From the NCBI GenBank assembly GCA_902728285.1, contig CACVBU010000904.1, forward strand, positions 124,001-188,000: a DNA stretch of 64,000 nt, read 5' to 3'. Source of the stretch: Clytia hemisphaerica (Eukaryota > Cnidaria > Hydrozoa > Leptothecata > Clytiidae). The notes beneath the pieces are model-generated. The model saw only the letters and a program-made list of their open reading frames with translations, ran no database searches and had not been told where the DNA came from. Numbering within the stretch: the stretch's first letter is position 1; each line of letters begins with the position of its first letter. Shown piece by piece: positions 12,501 through 22,776 of this stretch. The position numbers and the translations under genes were made by a program.

Positions 12501-15366
12501 CAGTTGAACAAAAGTTTTATCCTTTAATAGCGCTCTGCAACAAATACGTCATAATTATTATTTTTCACTTTTTTTGACATTTGTACGAGTTGCAATCCCA
12601 CAATTCAACGCGGCTTAATTAAAGATAATGTGCAAGCTGTAATATATCTTTTGTCAAACGATGCAATTAACGTGCAAAAGAGATTAACGCAAAGGTTGAT
12701 TGGATTGGAACTCGTACAAACACATCGAGAGTAATGATTATGTAAAAAATAAATCTATTTTTAGATTCAACGCGGTGCGCTATTACATTATTAGCACACC
12801 CACTATCTGATCGAATCAATAAATTGCAAAGTTTATATCTAATGGTAAATTTTTAATTTCATGGAAGATCTGGGGCTGATACGAAAGAGGTCGGTTCTTT
12901 TTTACTTTTAATAACTCTTCGTTCCTTTCTCATTAGACACTGGAATTGTCAGATATTGCGATGGATGGACGTTTTATAACAAATCCAAAGAGAGTCGAAA
13001 ATAGAGACATTTTAACAAACATTATCCAAGAAAAGTAAGTCGTGCATGAGAATAGAAGCTTCTGCGTTCATAATCGAAATGAGAATGCAGTTTTATTCAA
13101 AGGAATAATCAGACGTTTATGTACAATCATGGACGAAAATTGTGAGACAACCCTCCTTCCCCCCTTCCCCCCAGTGGCAATGTTGAATGGCATTGGAAAA
13201 GTTGGTGGGAAGGTCGTTCGCACTAAACATTGCCACTGGGGGGGGGGAGGGGTCACCATTCCATGGTTTTTCCAGAGCATTTTCCAGTGTTTTTCTCAAA
13301 CATTAAAGTCCATGATTGTAGCTTGTTGTGATTCTGAAGAGTTGAGATATTCAGGCTGCAAGTTTTTTGAATTTTAGCAAGGAGTCAAATGAATAATCTG
13401 AATAAGTGCAGATGTGATGGATACTTTTATAATTGGTCATTTGAAGTAATAACAATGACGTGTTCTTTAGAAAAAGTAACAAAATTGTTTTTATTACTGG
13501 TTAACGACCAACCAAATCGACCAAGAGCTTGTAAAAACTCCATCTCATTCCGAATAAGTTTTGGGTTTATCATCCCAGTGATAATATTCATATTGGAAGT
13601 TTAACGTGGCTTAAATCACTAGATTTACGTTTACGATTCATGTATATGCGAAACGTAAACCACATGGCCTAAGCCACGTCAAACTTCCAATAGATGAAAC
13701 AATTGAATTTCGAGAACAATTTCGAGAATCTTCTTATCTTGAGTGTTGAACATGTGATTGTCACAGATATCTTATATAAAACACTAGATAGAGCTACTCT
13801 GTATTTCCAAAGCAACATTAGGTGAAGCAAAATAATCCGTCGTCTTTGCTGAAAGTAGGTCATAGTAGAAACCTTGGTTCTCACTGTTGAAACTTTTTTG
13901 ACACTGAAATGACTATCAAGGATTTCGCAAGCTAAATTGTGACGTCACTTGATCTAAGATAGCGAATTATTTTGTTTCAAATATGGTAGGAAAAGCTCTA
14001 TCTATTGTTTTATATAAGATATCCTTTGGTCCCCTCTTCTTCAGAATATCAGAACATTCAATGGACTATTGGATACATCGTCTCGAAGAAAATGGAGTTC
14101 CGTGCGGTCCCGTCAATGATATTGGTCAAACTTACGAGCAACCAATGGTTAAGAATCGAATACAAGAATTTGATGATCCGATCTACGGCCATTTAAGGCT
14201 GCCAGGTATCCTTCCTTATAGACATTTGACTTTTAAGTGTTAATGCACTGATAAATTTTAGCTATATTAAATATTTCTTGCAAAACAGAAAAAATGAAGC
14301 AACTGCTTTTGTAGTAATTTTTGTCATCTTTCGTGACTTCATCAGTATTATTACATAAGCAGTCGCTTCATTTTTTCTGTTTTACATATTTGCTGCTTCA
14401 ACATTTTAAGTTTTCAAATATTTCTTGCAATATTCTTAAGAGTTCTGGCGTTGAGAGGTTCATTTAAGGACCCCTCCCCGTTTATTAATATTTAAGAATA
14501 TTTTCAACTGTCAAAGAGAAGGCCCCTCATTTTGCTCTAAATAGCCTGATTTTAGCCCCGTTTATTCGAACCCCCAATTTATTTGGAACCTAAGAGTATT
14601 TACATAGTCAGCACAAATAATTGTATATGTGGAAGGACAAAACCATTTGAGGCACCGATTTGTAGAATAGAGCAATATACTCAATATCTTTGTATAAAGG
14701 AACGAAATAACCCTGGAAAATATGTGTAGAATCTTTCCTCTATTAATAAAACCTTCAAGCAAGTGATTTTGAATTTCTAACACCGAATGTCAACTCAGTT
14801 TTCGGAACCACTGATAACGATATGGTGGGTGGGTTTCAGTCACCATATTGCAGGCACAGTTGACCCCTTCTTCAACTGTTGACGAAATGCAGTAGAAACA
14901 ACACAGCAGTTTTGGTGCATACTCTTCTAATGACAGACCTTTGATTTTTGACAGCCTTCATCAACTTGGCATAACTTTTGTTTCATTTAATCCCATAACA
15001 TATACTTCTACCTAACGGATATCCTGGCGACCCTGAGTTTACCATTGTCTAAAATTATGATATTTTATAGCATAACGATAAAATTCATCTATACTAGACG
15101 TTTTGAGGGGCCGTCTTTGCTTTAAGTGCTTTCCTTAGCTCTTTTGGTGGGCATTGCTGTATTTTCAGTCAGTTTACTATCTTCTTTTCTTAATAGGGCC
15201 TGCTGTTGATTTTGAATATGAAGACTTTGGCGAAGGAACAAGCATCCCATCCCCACCTCCATTACTTGGGGAACACACAAGAAAAGTTCTGCAAGATGTT
15301 TTAAATTTTGATGCCCCTCAAATACAAGATTTACTCGATAGAAAAGTTATCCAGGCTCCTACTTGA
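532..15366 (+). CDS. SUGCT: SUGCT-like family III CoA-transferase, copy A
   Basis: Eleven exons: 532-575, 766-839, 1183-1268, 1753-1803, 2173-2385, 4526-4669, 4956-5051, 12351-12422, 12937-13034, 14045-14205, 15197-15366. They join in frame to 402 residues. Family members (succinyl-CoA:glutarate CoA-transferase and relatives) move CoA between carboxylic acids through an aspartyl-CoA intermediate. Visible family motifs are [21 protein letters not shown], a GYG/GPD segment before GYDLMASA, and [10 protein letters not shown] with the expected catalytic Asp at about residue 169. A C-terminal PPPLLGEHT block is present. The start is the ATG at 532. It follows a TTCAG, so a further upstream exon (for example a mitochondrial presequence) may exist, and none is recognised in copy A. 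Intron 7 is 7.3 kb and contains an opposite-strand BTB gene. AATAAA lies at 15615-15620. Copy B (31731-37939) shares intron phases and most exon lengths. The substrate (glutarate or another dicarboxylate) is inferred from family resemblance. Confidence 0.9.
2861..3115 (+). repeat. tRNA-derived SINE-like element
   Basis: Intron 5 of copy A holds a tRNA-like head with an A-box-like stretch near 2868-2886 and a B-box-like GGGTTCAACCC at 2904-2914. About 190 bases follow with a block around ATGGTACTTGCAGATGCC and TGATGCTCAGCAATTAAGAG, which resembles conserved central domains known from animal SINEs. The tRNA part lacks a clean acceptor stem, so it is not called a tRNA gene. Ends are approximate. 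Confidence 0.6.
3190..4325. repeat. Tandem repeat, unit about 478 bp, 2.4 copies
   Basis: The same sequence recurs with a spacing of 477-479 bp: AAATGTCCCGAAAAAAGCGG begins at 3324, 3801 and 4280. Units share CCGG-rich pieces (ttttccggycg...agaaccgg) and differ by a few substitutions, so the duplication is recent. The array follows a CGTTCGTT microsatellite and a GGTCCTATAAATTAACC segment at about 3115-3185. The same GGTCCTATAAATTAACC-CGTT-TTCTCGAGATTGGCTCATT succession occurs at 25790-25880, so this is a dispersed family. Confidence 0.85.
5506..10313 (-). CDS. Double-BTB protein gene nested in a SUGCT-like intron
   Basis: Three exons on the minus strand: 10313-10043, 9088-8423 and 5915-5506. 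They join in phase 1 to 448 residues starting at ATG 10313. A BTB/POZ-like fold is suggested twice: residues about 22-88 ([20 protein letters not shown]) and 243-312 ([20 protein letters not shown]). Each is followed by an FFYP block, an intron in phase 1, and a helical BACK-like region (residues about 90-170 and 313-400). The protein is therefore an internal duplication of a BTB plus helical unit. BTB proteins are usually dimerising adaptors, often for cullin-3 ubiquitin ligases; no MATH, Kelch or zinc-finger partner domain is visible. The whole gene lies inside intron 7 of SUGCT-like A, and its second intron contains a transposon-like element. Exact function unknown. Confidence 0.82.
5985..6040. 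repeat. Short hairpin
   Basis: AGGGAGTGGTTAGAAAGTA at 5985-6003 is mirrored by TACTTTCTGACCACTCCCT at 6022-6040, with one mismatch, around an 18-base loop. It is an isolated palindrome in the large BTB/SUGCT intron, probably a small inverted-repeat element. Confidence 0.7.
6490..8219. mobile_element. 1.73 kb DNA element with 55-bp perfect terminal inverted repeats
   Basis: The left end (from 6490, GCGAGGTTAAGCAAGAAGCT) is repeated exactly and inverted at the right end (to 8219) over 55 bases. TA flanks both ends (6488-6489, 8220-8221), which suits a Tc1/mariner-type target duplication but is also easy by chance. Further pieces with TATTACGTGAG or TATGACGTA recur subterminally. No transposase is readable, so the element would be non-autonomous. 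It lies in the second intron of the BTB gene and carries a minus-strand terminal exon candidate at 7003-7209. Confidence 0.78.
7003..7209 (-). CDS. Candidate terminal exon inside the 1.73 kb element
   Basis: On the minus strand an acceptor (ATTCCAG) is followed by 68 open codons and a TGA at 7005-7003. AATAAA lies about 40 bases further on (forward TTTATT at 6959-6964). The peptide begins [15 protein letters not shown] and ends with [15 protein letters not shown] candidate upstream exon ends at 7387 before a strong donor (GTGAGTAAG), and its 7387 phase fits; its 5' limit is unclear. I do not recognise the family. It could be a gene fragment carried by the transposon, an alternative 3' end of the BTB gene, or chance. 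Confidence 0.33.
   Translation of the reverse strand, partial: KVWFDSKETSPFLGDIDTLECKEAEEGTPARYETKDLICTLFYKSVFIGNANGVSIHIEICSKIRMTD
9374..9744. mobile_element. MITE, TACACGTTTTTT family, copy 1
   Basis: Ends are TACACGTTTTTT and its inverse AAAAAACGTGTA. The inside is rich in ATAAGAACAT and TTAAGAACAT words and in GCCTCAG-type blocks. Related copies lie at 20442-20712, 31360-31636, 40397-40621 and 44672-44915, with a divergent one at 35190-35573. No coding capacity. It sits in intron 1 of the BTB gene. Confidence 0.75.
11213..11445. repeat. Dispersed repeat, copy 1 of 2
   Basis: About 230 bases (AAATAAGAGTGATATCGTTT ... GAAACGGGAACACTCATG) recur in the same orientation at about 48750-48950 with scattered differences. 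The copies share TGTGGAGCAAGATTGGTCAG and GACACTGTCCTGATATGAAA. No coding potential or terminal repeat is recognised; the family is unknown. Confidence 0.7.
11546..11719. mobile_element. Short inverted-repeat MITE (pogo-like ends)
   Basis: The ends CAGTTGACTCTCTCTAATTC and the matching inverse TCGAATTAGAGAGAGTTGACTG enclose about 174 bp. A second copy lies at 34432-34599, and fragments of similar sequence occur near 57176-57310. CAG...CTG ends with a TCTCTAATTCGA motif recall pogo/Tigger-derived MITEs; that assignment is inference. Confidence 0.7.
11775..12262. mobile_element. Inverted-repeat element with GGTCGGTCGG ends
   Basis: GTTTTACGGGCCAAGCTACC ... GGTCGGTCGG near 11775-11820 faces GGTCGGTCGGGCCCGTAAAAC near 12232-12255. 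A related end in opposite orientation (CCGACCGACTGACCC ... TTGGCCCGTAAAACAAC) occurs at about 25108-25160. This suggests a second, partial copy upstream of the sirtuin gene. Non-coding; borders approximate. Confidence 0.5.
13122..13320. mobile_element. MITE with TACAATCATGGAC ends and a G/C-run stem
   Basis: TACAATCATGGAC (13122-13134) is inverted at 13308-13320. Inside, a C-run stem (CCCCAGTGGCAATGTT) faces its inverse AACATTGCCACTGGGG plus a G-run. A second copy with the right end GTCCATGATTGTA at 27512-27524 and the same C-run/G-run architecture lies at 27318-27524. Non-coding. Confidence 0.72.
13593..13690. mobile_element. 98-bp palindromic element
   Basis: TTGGAAGTTTAACGTGGCTTA at the left is mirrored with one change by TAAGCCACGTCAAACTTCCAA at the right. 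Arms of about 21 bp surround a short centre that also contains an inverted ACGTTTACG/CGTAAAC pair. It lies in the intron before exon 10 of SUGCT-like A. Confidence 0.75.
14282..14383. repeat. 102-bp inverted repeat
   Basis: AAAACAGAAAAAATGAAGC at 14282-14300 is inverted as GCTTCATTTTTTCTGTTTT at 14365-14383; the arms extend inward through ACTGCTT/AAGCAGT. It is probably a small MITE in the last intron of SUGCT-like A. Confidence 0.75.
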
Positions 15367-15620
15367 TGTTGATGAGAAAGAGATATAAAGAAGCTGTGAG
15401 AAGGGTACTGATCTTTCGCACCTAACTGAAATAGATACGCCTTGAATCAGCCGAAGAAAAACAATCTTAATTTCAGCTGACTAGTCGTGCGATACTAAAC
15501 TTATTTTCAACACAATGCGAGAAAATAAGTTGTTTCTATTCAACCAACGTTTTTAAGAAGGCTATAATTTTGTTTAAATGTGCTCTTCAAGAAAATATCT
15601 GTTGTGTCATATGGAATAAA

Positions 15621-16880
15621 GCCATTAAGTATAAACTCTATATACTTGGTAAATTAGAGCATGAAAACCTGATGGAAAACAGTTTTCTGAGTATCGGAGT
15701 TAAATTTACCTGAGGACCATTATAGTGTAAATCTGACCTGGCGTCTTACAATCAATTTATGCTTCAAAATAATTTTTTTTTAAGGAAAGATTTATTCAAA
15801 ATGAATTTTATATATTGTATAGATGTATTGATAATTTCATTCTATTTTTAAAATTATTATTATATACAATTTTCTAATTTTATATGAAAAATTACAATTA
15901 CTAGAAATATTTAAGATGAAAAAAAAATAGATACATTTAATAAAAATTTTATGGACCTTATGACCGAGGGTTGAACTCACGGGCTTATTAAGAAATCTTC
16001 CTTATTCTCAATATTTTCCTCCAACTTTAAATTCTTTATGATTTTCTTTTTAGCGATGGAAAACAAAAATATATAAAACAAAAATTCTAAACTAATATTG
16101 GAAAACTACCAAAATGTTCTGGAATGTTTGGAAGTGAAATTGTTCAACTTTGAAGAACTCTACAAGTCTACAAAGAAGGTTGGTTTTTATTTTTTTAAGT
16201 TGCACAACCAGAGGTATTAATATTTGCGCAATTGACTCTACCAACTAACGATCGTTCTGAAATCATGTAATAATTCCATCTTAACACTTTCGAATTCACA
16301 ATTAATGTTAGATATGTGTCTGGGATGCTAGAATGCCCGCTTTCATTCAAAACACTTATAAACTTCCTAGACAGTTCGAGAAATTGCATAGATCCGCAAT
16401 GTTGCAAAATTCCGCAATGTTGCGTTTTTCCCTCGATGCGTGCGCTGCAACTTTTCGCAACGTTCCCAATGAAAGTGTGCGATTATGAACACCAAATATG
16501 ACGAGGAACTTTCGCAAATAGAAGCAAAATTAGGCAAAATCTGGCATATTTGAACAAAGTAGCATTTCTTCCAAGAATGATTGAATAATCGCTAGGTAGG
16601 AACTTAAAATGCTAGGGTGAAAAGTTTCCTTTTGGGTTGTTCTTCAAAATGCACATTATTTTGGGACCCCGGTCCAGGCCCTGCGATGCCGGTTTTGGTC
16701 CATAGACCAGGCCCTGCGACCCCGGTTTTGGTCCATAGGCCAGGGCTGCGAAATTATCCATCGGTAAAGCTGCGAAATTTGGCAGTGCTGCGGAATATTA
16801 CAACGCAAAAAATGCGAAATTTTGCAACGTTGCGGATCTATGCAGTTTCCCGAACTGTAGAGAAATTATTGATAATACAG
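15621..16880. other. Intergenic stretch without a recognisable gene
   Basis: AT-rich sequence follows the poly(A) signal of SUGCT-like A. From about 16395 to 16850 the words CCGCAATGTTGC, GGCCCTGCGA and CTGCGAAATT recur in both orientations. GACCAGGCCCTGCGA-type units repeat near 16670-16745, giving a local degenerate repeat. No supported coding region. Confidence 0.5.
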
Positions 16881-18097
16881 TCTATATATTAATAGCGGTG
16901 CTTTGTGTGTCTGTGTGTCACCACTTTCGTTTTCGCTTTGTTTGTGTTTTAAAGTTATGACTTTTAGTCTCTTGCTCCACAAATTTGTTTTTTTGAATTC
17001 GCGCCATTTGCAAAAGATCGGATAGAGCTTGGTTTAGACTTTATTAAGCCTTTGTTTTGAAATTTAAGGCCCATCTACATTTAGTAATTTTAACTTCTGC
17101 CCAAACTTGCCTTTTTCTCTCTTCTTTTGTTTTAAATGTTTTTGAATGTATTTAACGATCGTATTTTATTAATGACATTCGAATTCTTCATAGAAAAGAA
17201 CATTTCAAAAGTAAATCAAAACATAAAAAGGTTTGTGGACAACAACAAAAGGGCGATATAAAGCATAAGAAAAAATTAGTTCACTTCTTTTTTCTTATAA
17301 AAATATTCAAGCCGTCGTTACCATTGAGTTTAAAGCCCGAAGGGCTAAAGTTCGATCTCTAACCTTTCTCAGGCAAGAAAAAGTGAAGCCTTAAAAAATG
17401 CGCCGCATTTTGACGACATATTGAATCTAGCAATTCCTTTGTTTACGATTGATATTTTTCGAAATTTAGAGGTAAATTTTAGTTTCAATCTGTCATTTGT
17501 GTAAAAACCAGGCGAGCCGCTCAAGGCCGCGCAACTTTGGTAGGATTTGTTGGCTTCAAATCCTACCAAGGAGATTGACTTCTAGCCCTTCGGGCTTATA
17601 CTTCATTGGTCGTTACTGCTAAAAAGCGTGTACGTCATTTTTTATGTTTTAAATTCGAAAAGTTATGACAAGGGTTTAAAAAAGCAACTTCGAATTTTAT
17701 ATTTTTTCGATCTGATAAAAACAAAAAGTTGCACAATTCTTTTTGACCTTCCCACTTTTCCTGAAAAATTGTCATTCAAACTGGACGGCATATTTAACGC
17801 GAGCGAAGCGAGAAAAATAACTACCTGCAGAGTCGTTTCAAACGACACTGGTACAGTAAACGATGCTCTTTCTGATAACTTTTGACTTAAACAAAAAATT
17901 ATGTCTCGGGAGGGGGGGGGGCAGTAAACGATCCAAATATGGTTTAAAGATAAGACACCCGGGGAAGGTTAGAGTTAAACGTTGTACAGATTTCTTTTTT
18001 TCATTTGATCGCTTTTTTAAGCCAGCTTCAACATCCAAAGGACTTTTAGTGCGTTCAGCTACAGCTTAACCGGCGTGCGACGCCGGGTACCGGCTAG
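16881..18097 (+). mobile_element. Putative non-autonomous Helitron-like element
   Basis: The 5' end is TCTATATATTAATAGCGGTG (16881) followed by GTGTGTCTGTGTGTC. The 3' end has a hairpin GGCGTGCGACGCC (18072-18084), ten bases and then CTAG (18094-18097) followed by T. A TC start, a subterminal hairpin and a CTRR end before T are Helitron hallmarks. The base before the TC is G rather than the expected A, and no Rep/helicase is present, so the call is tentative. An inner palindrome (17332-17600) lies within it. Confidence 0.5.
17332..17600. repeat. Inverted repeat with AAGCCCGAAGGGCTA ends
   Basis: TTTAAAGCCCGAAGGGCTA at the left faces TAGCCCTTCGGGCTTATA at the right. A second hairpin, TGGTAGGATTTG...CAAATCCTACCA, lies near 17537-17570. 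It may be a separate insertion inside the Helitron-like element or part of its body. Confidence 0.65.
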
Positions 18098-18260
18098 TAT
18101 TTGATATTACGATTCAAAAAGCAAGGTGAAAGTGTAATCTGAAAGCACCAAAAAACTAAATGGCTATAAAAGACTCTTGTCATATTCAAACTTACAAAGG
18201 TTCTTTAAAATTTGGCGAGATTATATCACTAAAAATGTTGTGCAATATACTCGAAATCAC

Positions 18261-19927
18261 TTACAAAGACGATTTAACTCCACAATGAGCTCTCACTAGT
18301 TCAATTACATTGACACCACATCCCCAACTATAAGTTATGCCGTTTGATCCATGCCCGTAATTATGGATGACCGGGATGGTCCGGTTAGGGTCGTTAACGG
18401 AAGGGGCCTTGATTATTTCACATTCCAAACGGATTTCATCTCTACCCGGTCGGATTCCGATCCAATCTCCAATAATTTCCATTTTTTCAACACTGGGAAC
18501 CAACTTTTTAGTTTTCTCCAAAATCCAGTCGCGATCTTTTTCACTTAGCTCTAGGGACGAGTTGTATGTCTGCTTGGTACCACCAACAACAACACGGTCA
18601 ATATTTGGTATAAGGTAAGGCACTTTACCATCTTCGAAATCGATATTGTATACGAATTCTTTGATCCAGGGCGCTTTTACATACATGATTTGACCACGTG
18701 TAGGAATCATCTTGTCATCACCAACCAATTCACTCGCACCCAGTCCACAACAATTAATGATGACGTCATATTTATCTGATAACTCAGACAAAGATTTGAT
18801 CTTTCGGTTGAAAAATTTTCCACCTAACTTTTCGATCTCTCTGGTCAGGTATGGTAGATAACGGCAACTTTCTAAGGTGTGTGTAGAGAAGGAAATACCG
18901 TATTTGATATCGGGATCGATATTCGGGAAACGCCGGTTTATGTCCTGCTCATTCATAATAACGAATGAGATCCCGAGATGAGCCCATCGTATATCCGAAA
19001 TAGGTTTGCGGCTCAATAGAAACCCGTGTACAGGCTGGAAACCTTTTTCTGCTGAATCAGGATCGAAAGCTATCATTTTTCTACCGTACTCTAAGGAATC
19101 TTTACCCCAACGGTTGAGTTTTTCTCGTGGTGTATTGAACACATCTTCAGCTATGCATAGTCCAGCCGCTCCGTTGCTTGTGGTTTGAGATAGATATTTG
19201 TCTGCGTAAATATGCAATTGTTTGATGTTCAATGATTTCTCACTAAGAGCTTGGTAAGCGCTTGTCAGACCGCAAATACCTCCACCAATCACCGCCACGT
19301 TCTGAAAGTGAAGATATGTTGAAATAAGCATTGTTGAAAGAAGGATCAGATCTCATTGGCTACAATCAAGGACGCTATATTCGAGACAAAAGGGAAATTC
19401 CCTGCAAAAGAATAAACCGCAAAATTTTTTTAATGTTTTAACTTCCTTCAGGAATGTTTTTACTCTGAGCTTTAGGAACCTTTAGCTGATTCAAAAGCTC
19501 AAAATGTTTTACCAAAATAGGCTGAAGCCAATAACCCGGGGGAAGGGGATTATGGGAAATGTCGAATGAAATCTGAAAACTCGAACTCGAATTTCAAATT
19601 CTTAAAACGACGAAATATATTTTGAAATCCCAATACAATTTGGCTATGAGCGATTATCATGAATTTATCATTTAATACTTAAATTGCCATAACCTAATTT
19701 TCATATCATAATCGTTTGTTTTGTCGATTGAAATGATTTATGTGCTTTTAAATGGAAAATTACTAGCACCCTCGGTCAGAAATGTGCAGTTATTCCTCTC
19801 GGCGGTCGTCCACAAGTAGATAATGTAACAATCTCCCTTTCTATTGTGCATACTCACTAGAAACAAGCAAACTTGCTTGAAACAGCCGAAATTGTGAATA
19901 AAAAATGAATAAACTGGCACTCACCAT
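18261..19927 (-). CDS. DDO: D-aspartate/D-amino-acid oxidase, copy a
   Basis: Exon 1 supplies only the start codon (19927-19925, followed by GTGAGTG). Exon 2 runs 19301-18261 to TAA. Total 347 residues, the usual family length. These flavoenzymes oxidise D-amino acids (D-Asp, D-Glu or neutral ones) to oxo-acids, ammonia and hydrogen peroxide in peroxisomes. Seen: the FAD-binding GGGICG at residues 7-12, a TRGQIMYVKAPW block, VVVGGTKQ, GIRPGRDEIRLE with the family's substrate-binding Arg near 292, and HNYGHGSNGITYSWG near the C-terminus. The C-terminal SSL could act as a PTS1 peroxisomal signal. The GGTKQ segment looks more like D-aspartate than D-amino-acid oxidase, but the substrate is inference. 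Starting in exon 1 gives the compact M-N-VAVIGGG start; an in-frame start inside the intron would add unlikely residues. It is a close tandem paralogue of 23280-24597. Confidence 0.9.
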
Positions 19928-20441
19928 CGTTTCTGCTAGATCAACAAATTTTTCTGAAATAATTCGAATATGTTAGAAACCAATGCACCTTTCTTTAAAT
20001 TGTTCTTTGTCCTTTGCACTGAAAATAAATTCATAATATATTAAATGTAATCTAAGTAAGTTTGAGCCAGTGATATTCATATTAACAGTCTTCGTAACTG
20101 TTTTCTCCCATTTTTACAGTAAAACTATCTGATTACCCATAATTGTCTAGTGTAATTTCCTCACAAGTTGTGAATCCCCATGTTACAATAGGTGTGAGGT
20201 AAATTATACTTTGAGTTGAGATTACCCATTGATCTGAACTCCTATCTTTTCTCTCTGTTCGAATGTCTTGGAAACCAAAATGGTCGGTAGAGTGTGGTAT
20301 GAAATGTTTATATGTGATCATCATTCTTTAAGGAATAAATAATTTTTCTTTGCTTGAAGTTAGAGTTACCTCATTCACTACACCCCTCACCACTCCATCC
20401 GTCAATTTAGTTCCCCCCAATCACGACCACCAGAAATCGCT

Positions 20442-20712
20442 ATACACGTGTTTTTTAAGAACATCCAAAATTTTTGAAGCCTTTCGGATGTGTTCTTAAA
20501 TTTTTGTGTTTTGAGCCTATAAATGTTCTTAAGGTGTTCTTACCTTGACCATTTTGTGAATATTTTTGACCATTTTTTTAAAATAGGGTGTTTTTGAGTC
20601 CTCAAAGCTTTAAAATATTTTAACATTTTGGCCAGCGAAACCTTATGTTCTTAAATTTCGGCCAGCGAAGCCTTATGTTCTTATATAGTTTGTTCTTATA
20701 AAAAAACGTGTA
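20442..20712. mobile_element. MITE, TACACGTTTTTT family, copy 2
   Basis: It runs from TACACGTGTTTTTTAAGAAC to TTCTTATAAAAAAACGTGTA, with GAAGCC, TGTTCTTAA and GCCAGCGAA(A/G)CCTTATGTTC blocks typical of this family. It lies between the two oxidase genes. Non-coding. Confidence 0.75.
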
Positions 20713-21419
20713 ATTTGCTCATCACGCAGAAATTGGCGCAAAATATCAATCATACAATTCTAGATCACGCAACCCGCTTCGAATTTCCCCCACAATAACG
20801 CATCACGCCAACATCTTCATCACTCATCTACTTCCCTAATCGTACCCAGCCACTTCGTAGGCACACACAGCAATCTGCTATTTCGCCGCTATATATCTTC
20901 GATTTCGAATCGCTCTGTCATGTCCTCTGCTGACCCCGAATGTAAAAATAGACGCGAAAAATTTAACTTACTGACTCCCATCTGCTAGTTTATAAAATTA
21001 TCATACAAAATACACCGCCGCACATTAAATGTTATCATTCCCATTCGATGTTGTTGTTTTTGCATGATCTGTTTTTATTTCTATAGTCCTTGCGCTATAT
21101 GTAGTATTTTGTTTTTGAAATTGGATGCTGGTCTTGTCTGAACTCGTCTTTGTCTTCATCACGCGAACTTTTGTCAAACCATCCAATGACCGAAAATGGT
21201 TGAAATTTCATGGAGAGATGGCACAAGTGGTATTCATGTCAGGGATCCCGGTTCGAACCCTTGCTCCTTCCGATGTTCTGTTCAGTTCAAAGATAACAGG
21301 ATCGGCTGACTACTGTAAACACCATAAAAAATTCCAAAGGGTCCTAGATAACTGGGCTATCTACGTAAAAATATCAACTCTATCTATCTATATGAAAGTA
21401 GATAAAATACACGCAGATG

Positions 21420-21960
21420 GTGGGTGCATATTTATTAGGGTGAACTACCCGAGGGGACACTCATATGGTCCAACCTACAGCATGTGCCACCCTTAAGGGT
21501 AGGTTTTTCGAGACCTTCGAAATGCACTGTAAGGTTGTACTTTTGATAGAGTACACTACAAGGGTCATTTTTCTCACTGGATACACTGTAAGGGTGTTTA
21601 TAGACTACTGAATTGCAAGTCTGACAGTAAAAATCTGATGTAGAGGCTTGACCCACACTCCTTTTGATTTGTTTAGACATTCTAGGTTCATTTTCAGGTG
21701 GCTTCAGCAAAATAAGATATGAAATAAAACTACACTGTAAGGGTCAGAAACGTTCGGTAAAATGCGCTGTAAGGGTACCTTTTCACTGCCCAAGGGCTGC
21801 ATTGTAAGGGTCTGATTTTGAAAGCCATTTTTTTGGCGACATATGCCGTCATATGAAATATATTGAAATATAAATAGGATTGAAATATACTTTGAGGGCA
21901 TATTCGTGAATTTTGTCCTACATTTCTCATATATCTTCAATCTTATGCCACATAGTTACC
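21420..21960. repeat. Repeat rich in GCACTGTAAGGGT units, copy 1
   Basis: About every 40-60 bases the words CACTGTAAGGGT, CTACAAGGGTC or TTGTAAGGGTC recur (21527-21811), introduced by GCATGTGCCACCCTTAAGGG (21480-21500). An inverted relative lies at 49785-50165 (CCCTTACAGTGCA, GCGGCACATGACG). A shorter relative at about 45035-45300 shares GGTATGTGCCACCCTTAAGG. The period suggests a short internally repetitive element. Non-coding. Confidence 0.65.
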
Positions 21961-22404
21961 AGAACAATTCCATTTTATATCTATTTTAGGTACGAACCTT
22001 TTTAAGTAAAACAATTCTTGAAATTTGACGGATATACCCCCTGGAAAAAATGGCAACATTTGCAAACAATACCTTGAAAAATACTACTTTTTGCCGTGAG
22101 CGGTGAACAAACTAAAATTAATCTTTTACCCCCTGGAAATTTTATAATAACTTTTAACACCCTTGGAAAATTAGGTCGCTGGAAATTCGAGATAAAAACT
22201 TCGGGATAAAAACAAGCTTATCATTTTTTTCACCTCTGGAAAAAAGAAATCGGTGGACGACGCTCGGTCATCCTAACGCCTAGCAACAAAAAAAACTCTA
22301 ATCAAACTTTTAGGATCCCCTGGAAATGTTCTTCCACCCCCATGTATCGATATAAAATAAAATAGCCATATTTCTTCAAAGATATTTTGCATTTACCGCT
22401 GTGG

Positions 22405-22776
22405 TACTTTAATGGGATAAACTTTCGCGGGGATAAAATTTCGCAGTTGGACCTATCCGCGAAATTCAAAAATTTCGTGGGGACTTAGTTTCGCGGGTGG
22501 CACTATTGGGTGGCAATATTTTCACGATTTTGTGACTTTTACTGTCAAATCATGCATGTTGGTTGTTGAAATACGCATTATTTGCGCTTCTTTGATGCAA
22601 GTAACCGTTGGAATAGTATTTATTTGACATATTTTGAGTTTTGTTTAGAAATATTTCGTGGATGAGGCCGTTCCAAATTTCCATTGGGACTTAATTTCGC
22701 GGATATTCGCGGATGACACCCAAATCCTCGAAATCCGCGAAATTTAATCCCGGCGAAAGTTTATCCCATTAAAGTA
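22405..22776. mobile_element. Palindromic TTTCGCG-rich MITE, copy 1
   Basis: TACTTTAATGGGATAAACTT at the left faces AAGTTTATCCCATTAAAGTA at the right. Inside are many TTTCGCGG, CCGCGAAA and GGGGA units. The reverse complement of this element recurs at 52194-52570, including the central CACTATTGGGTGGCAATATT. About 370 bp, non-coding. Confidence 0.85.
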
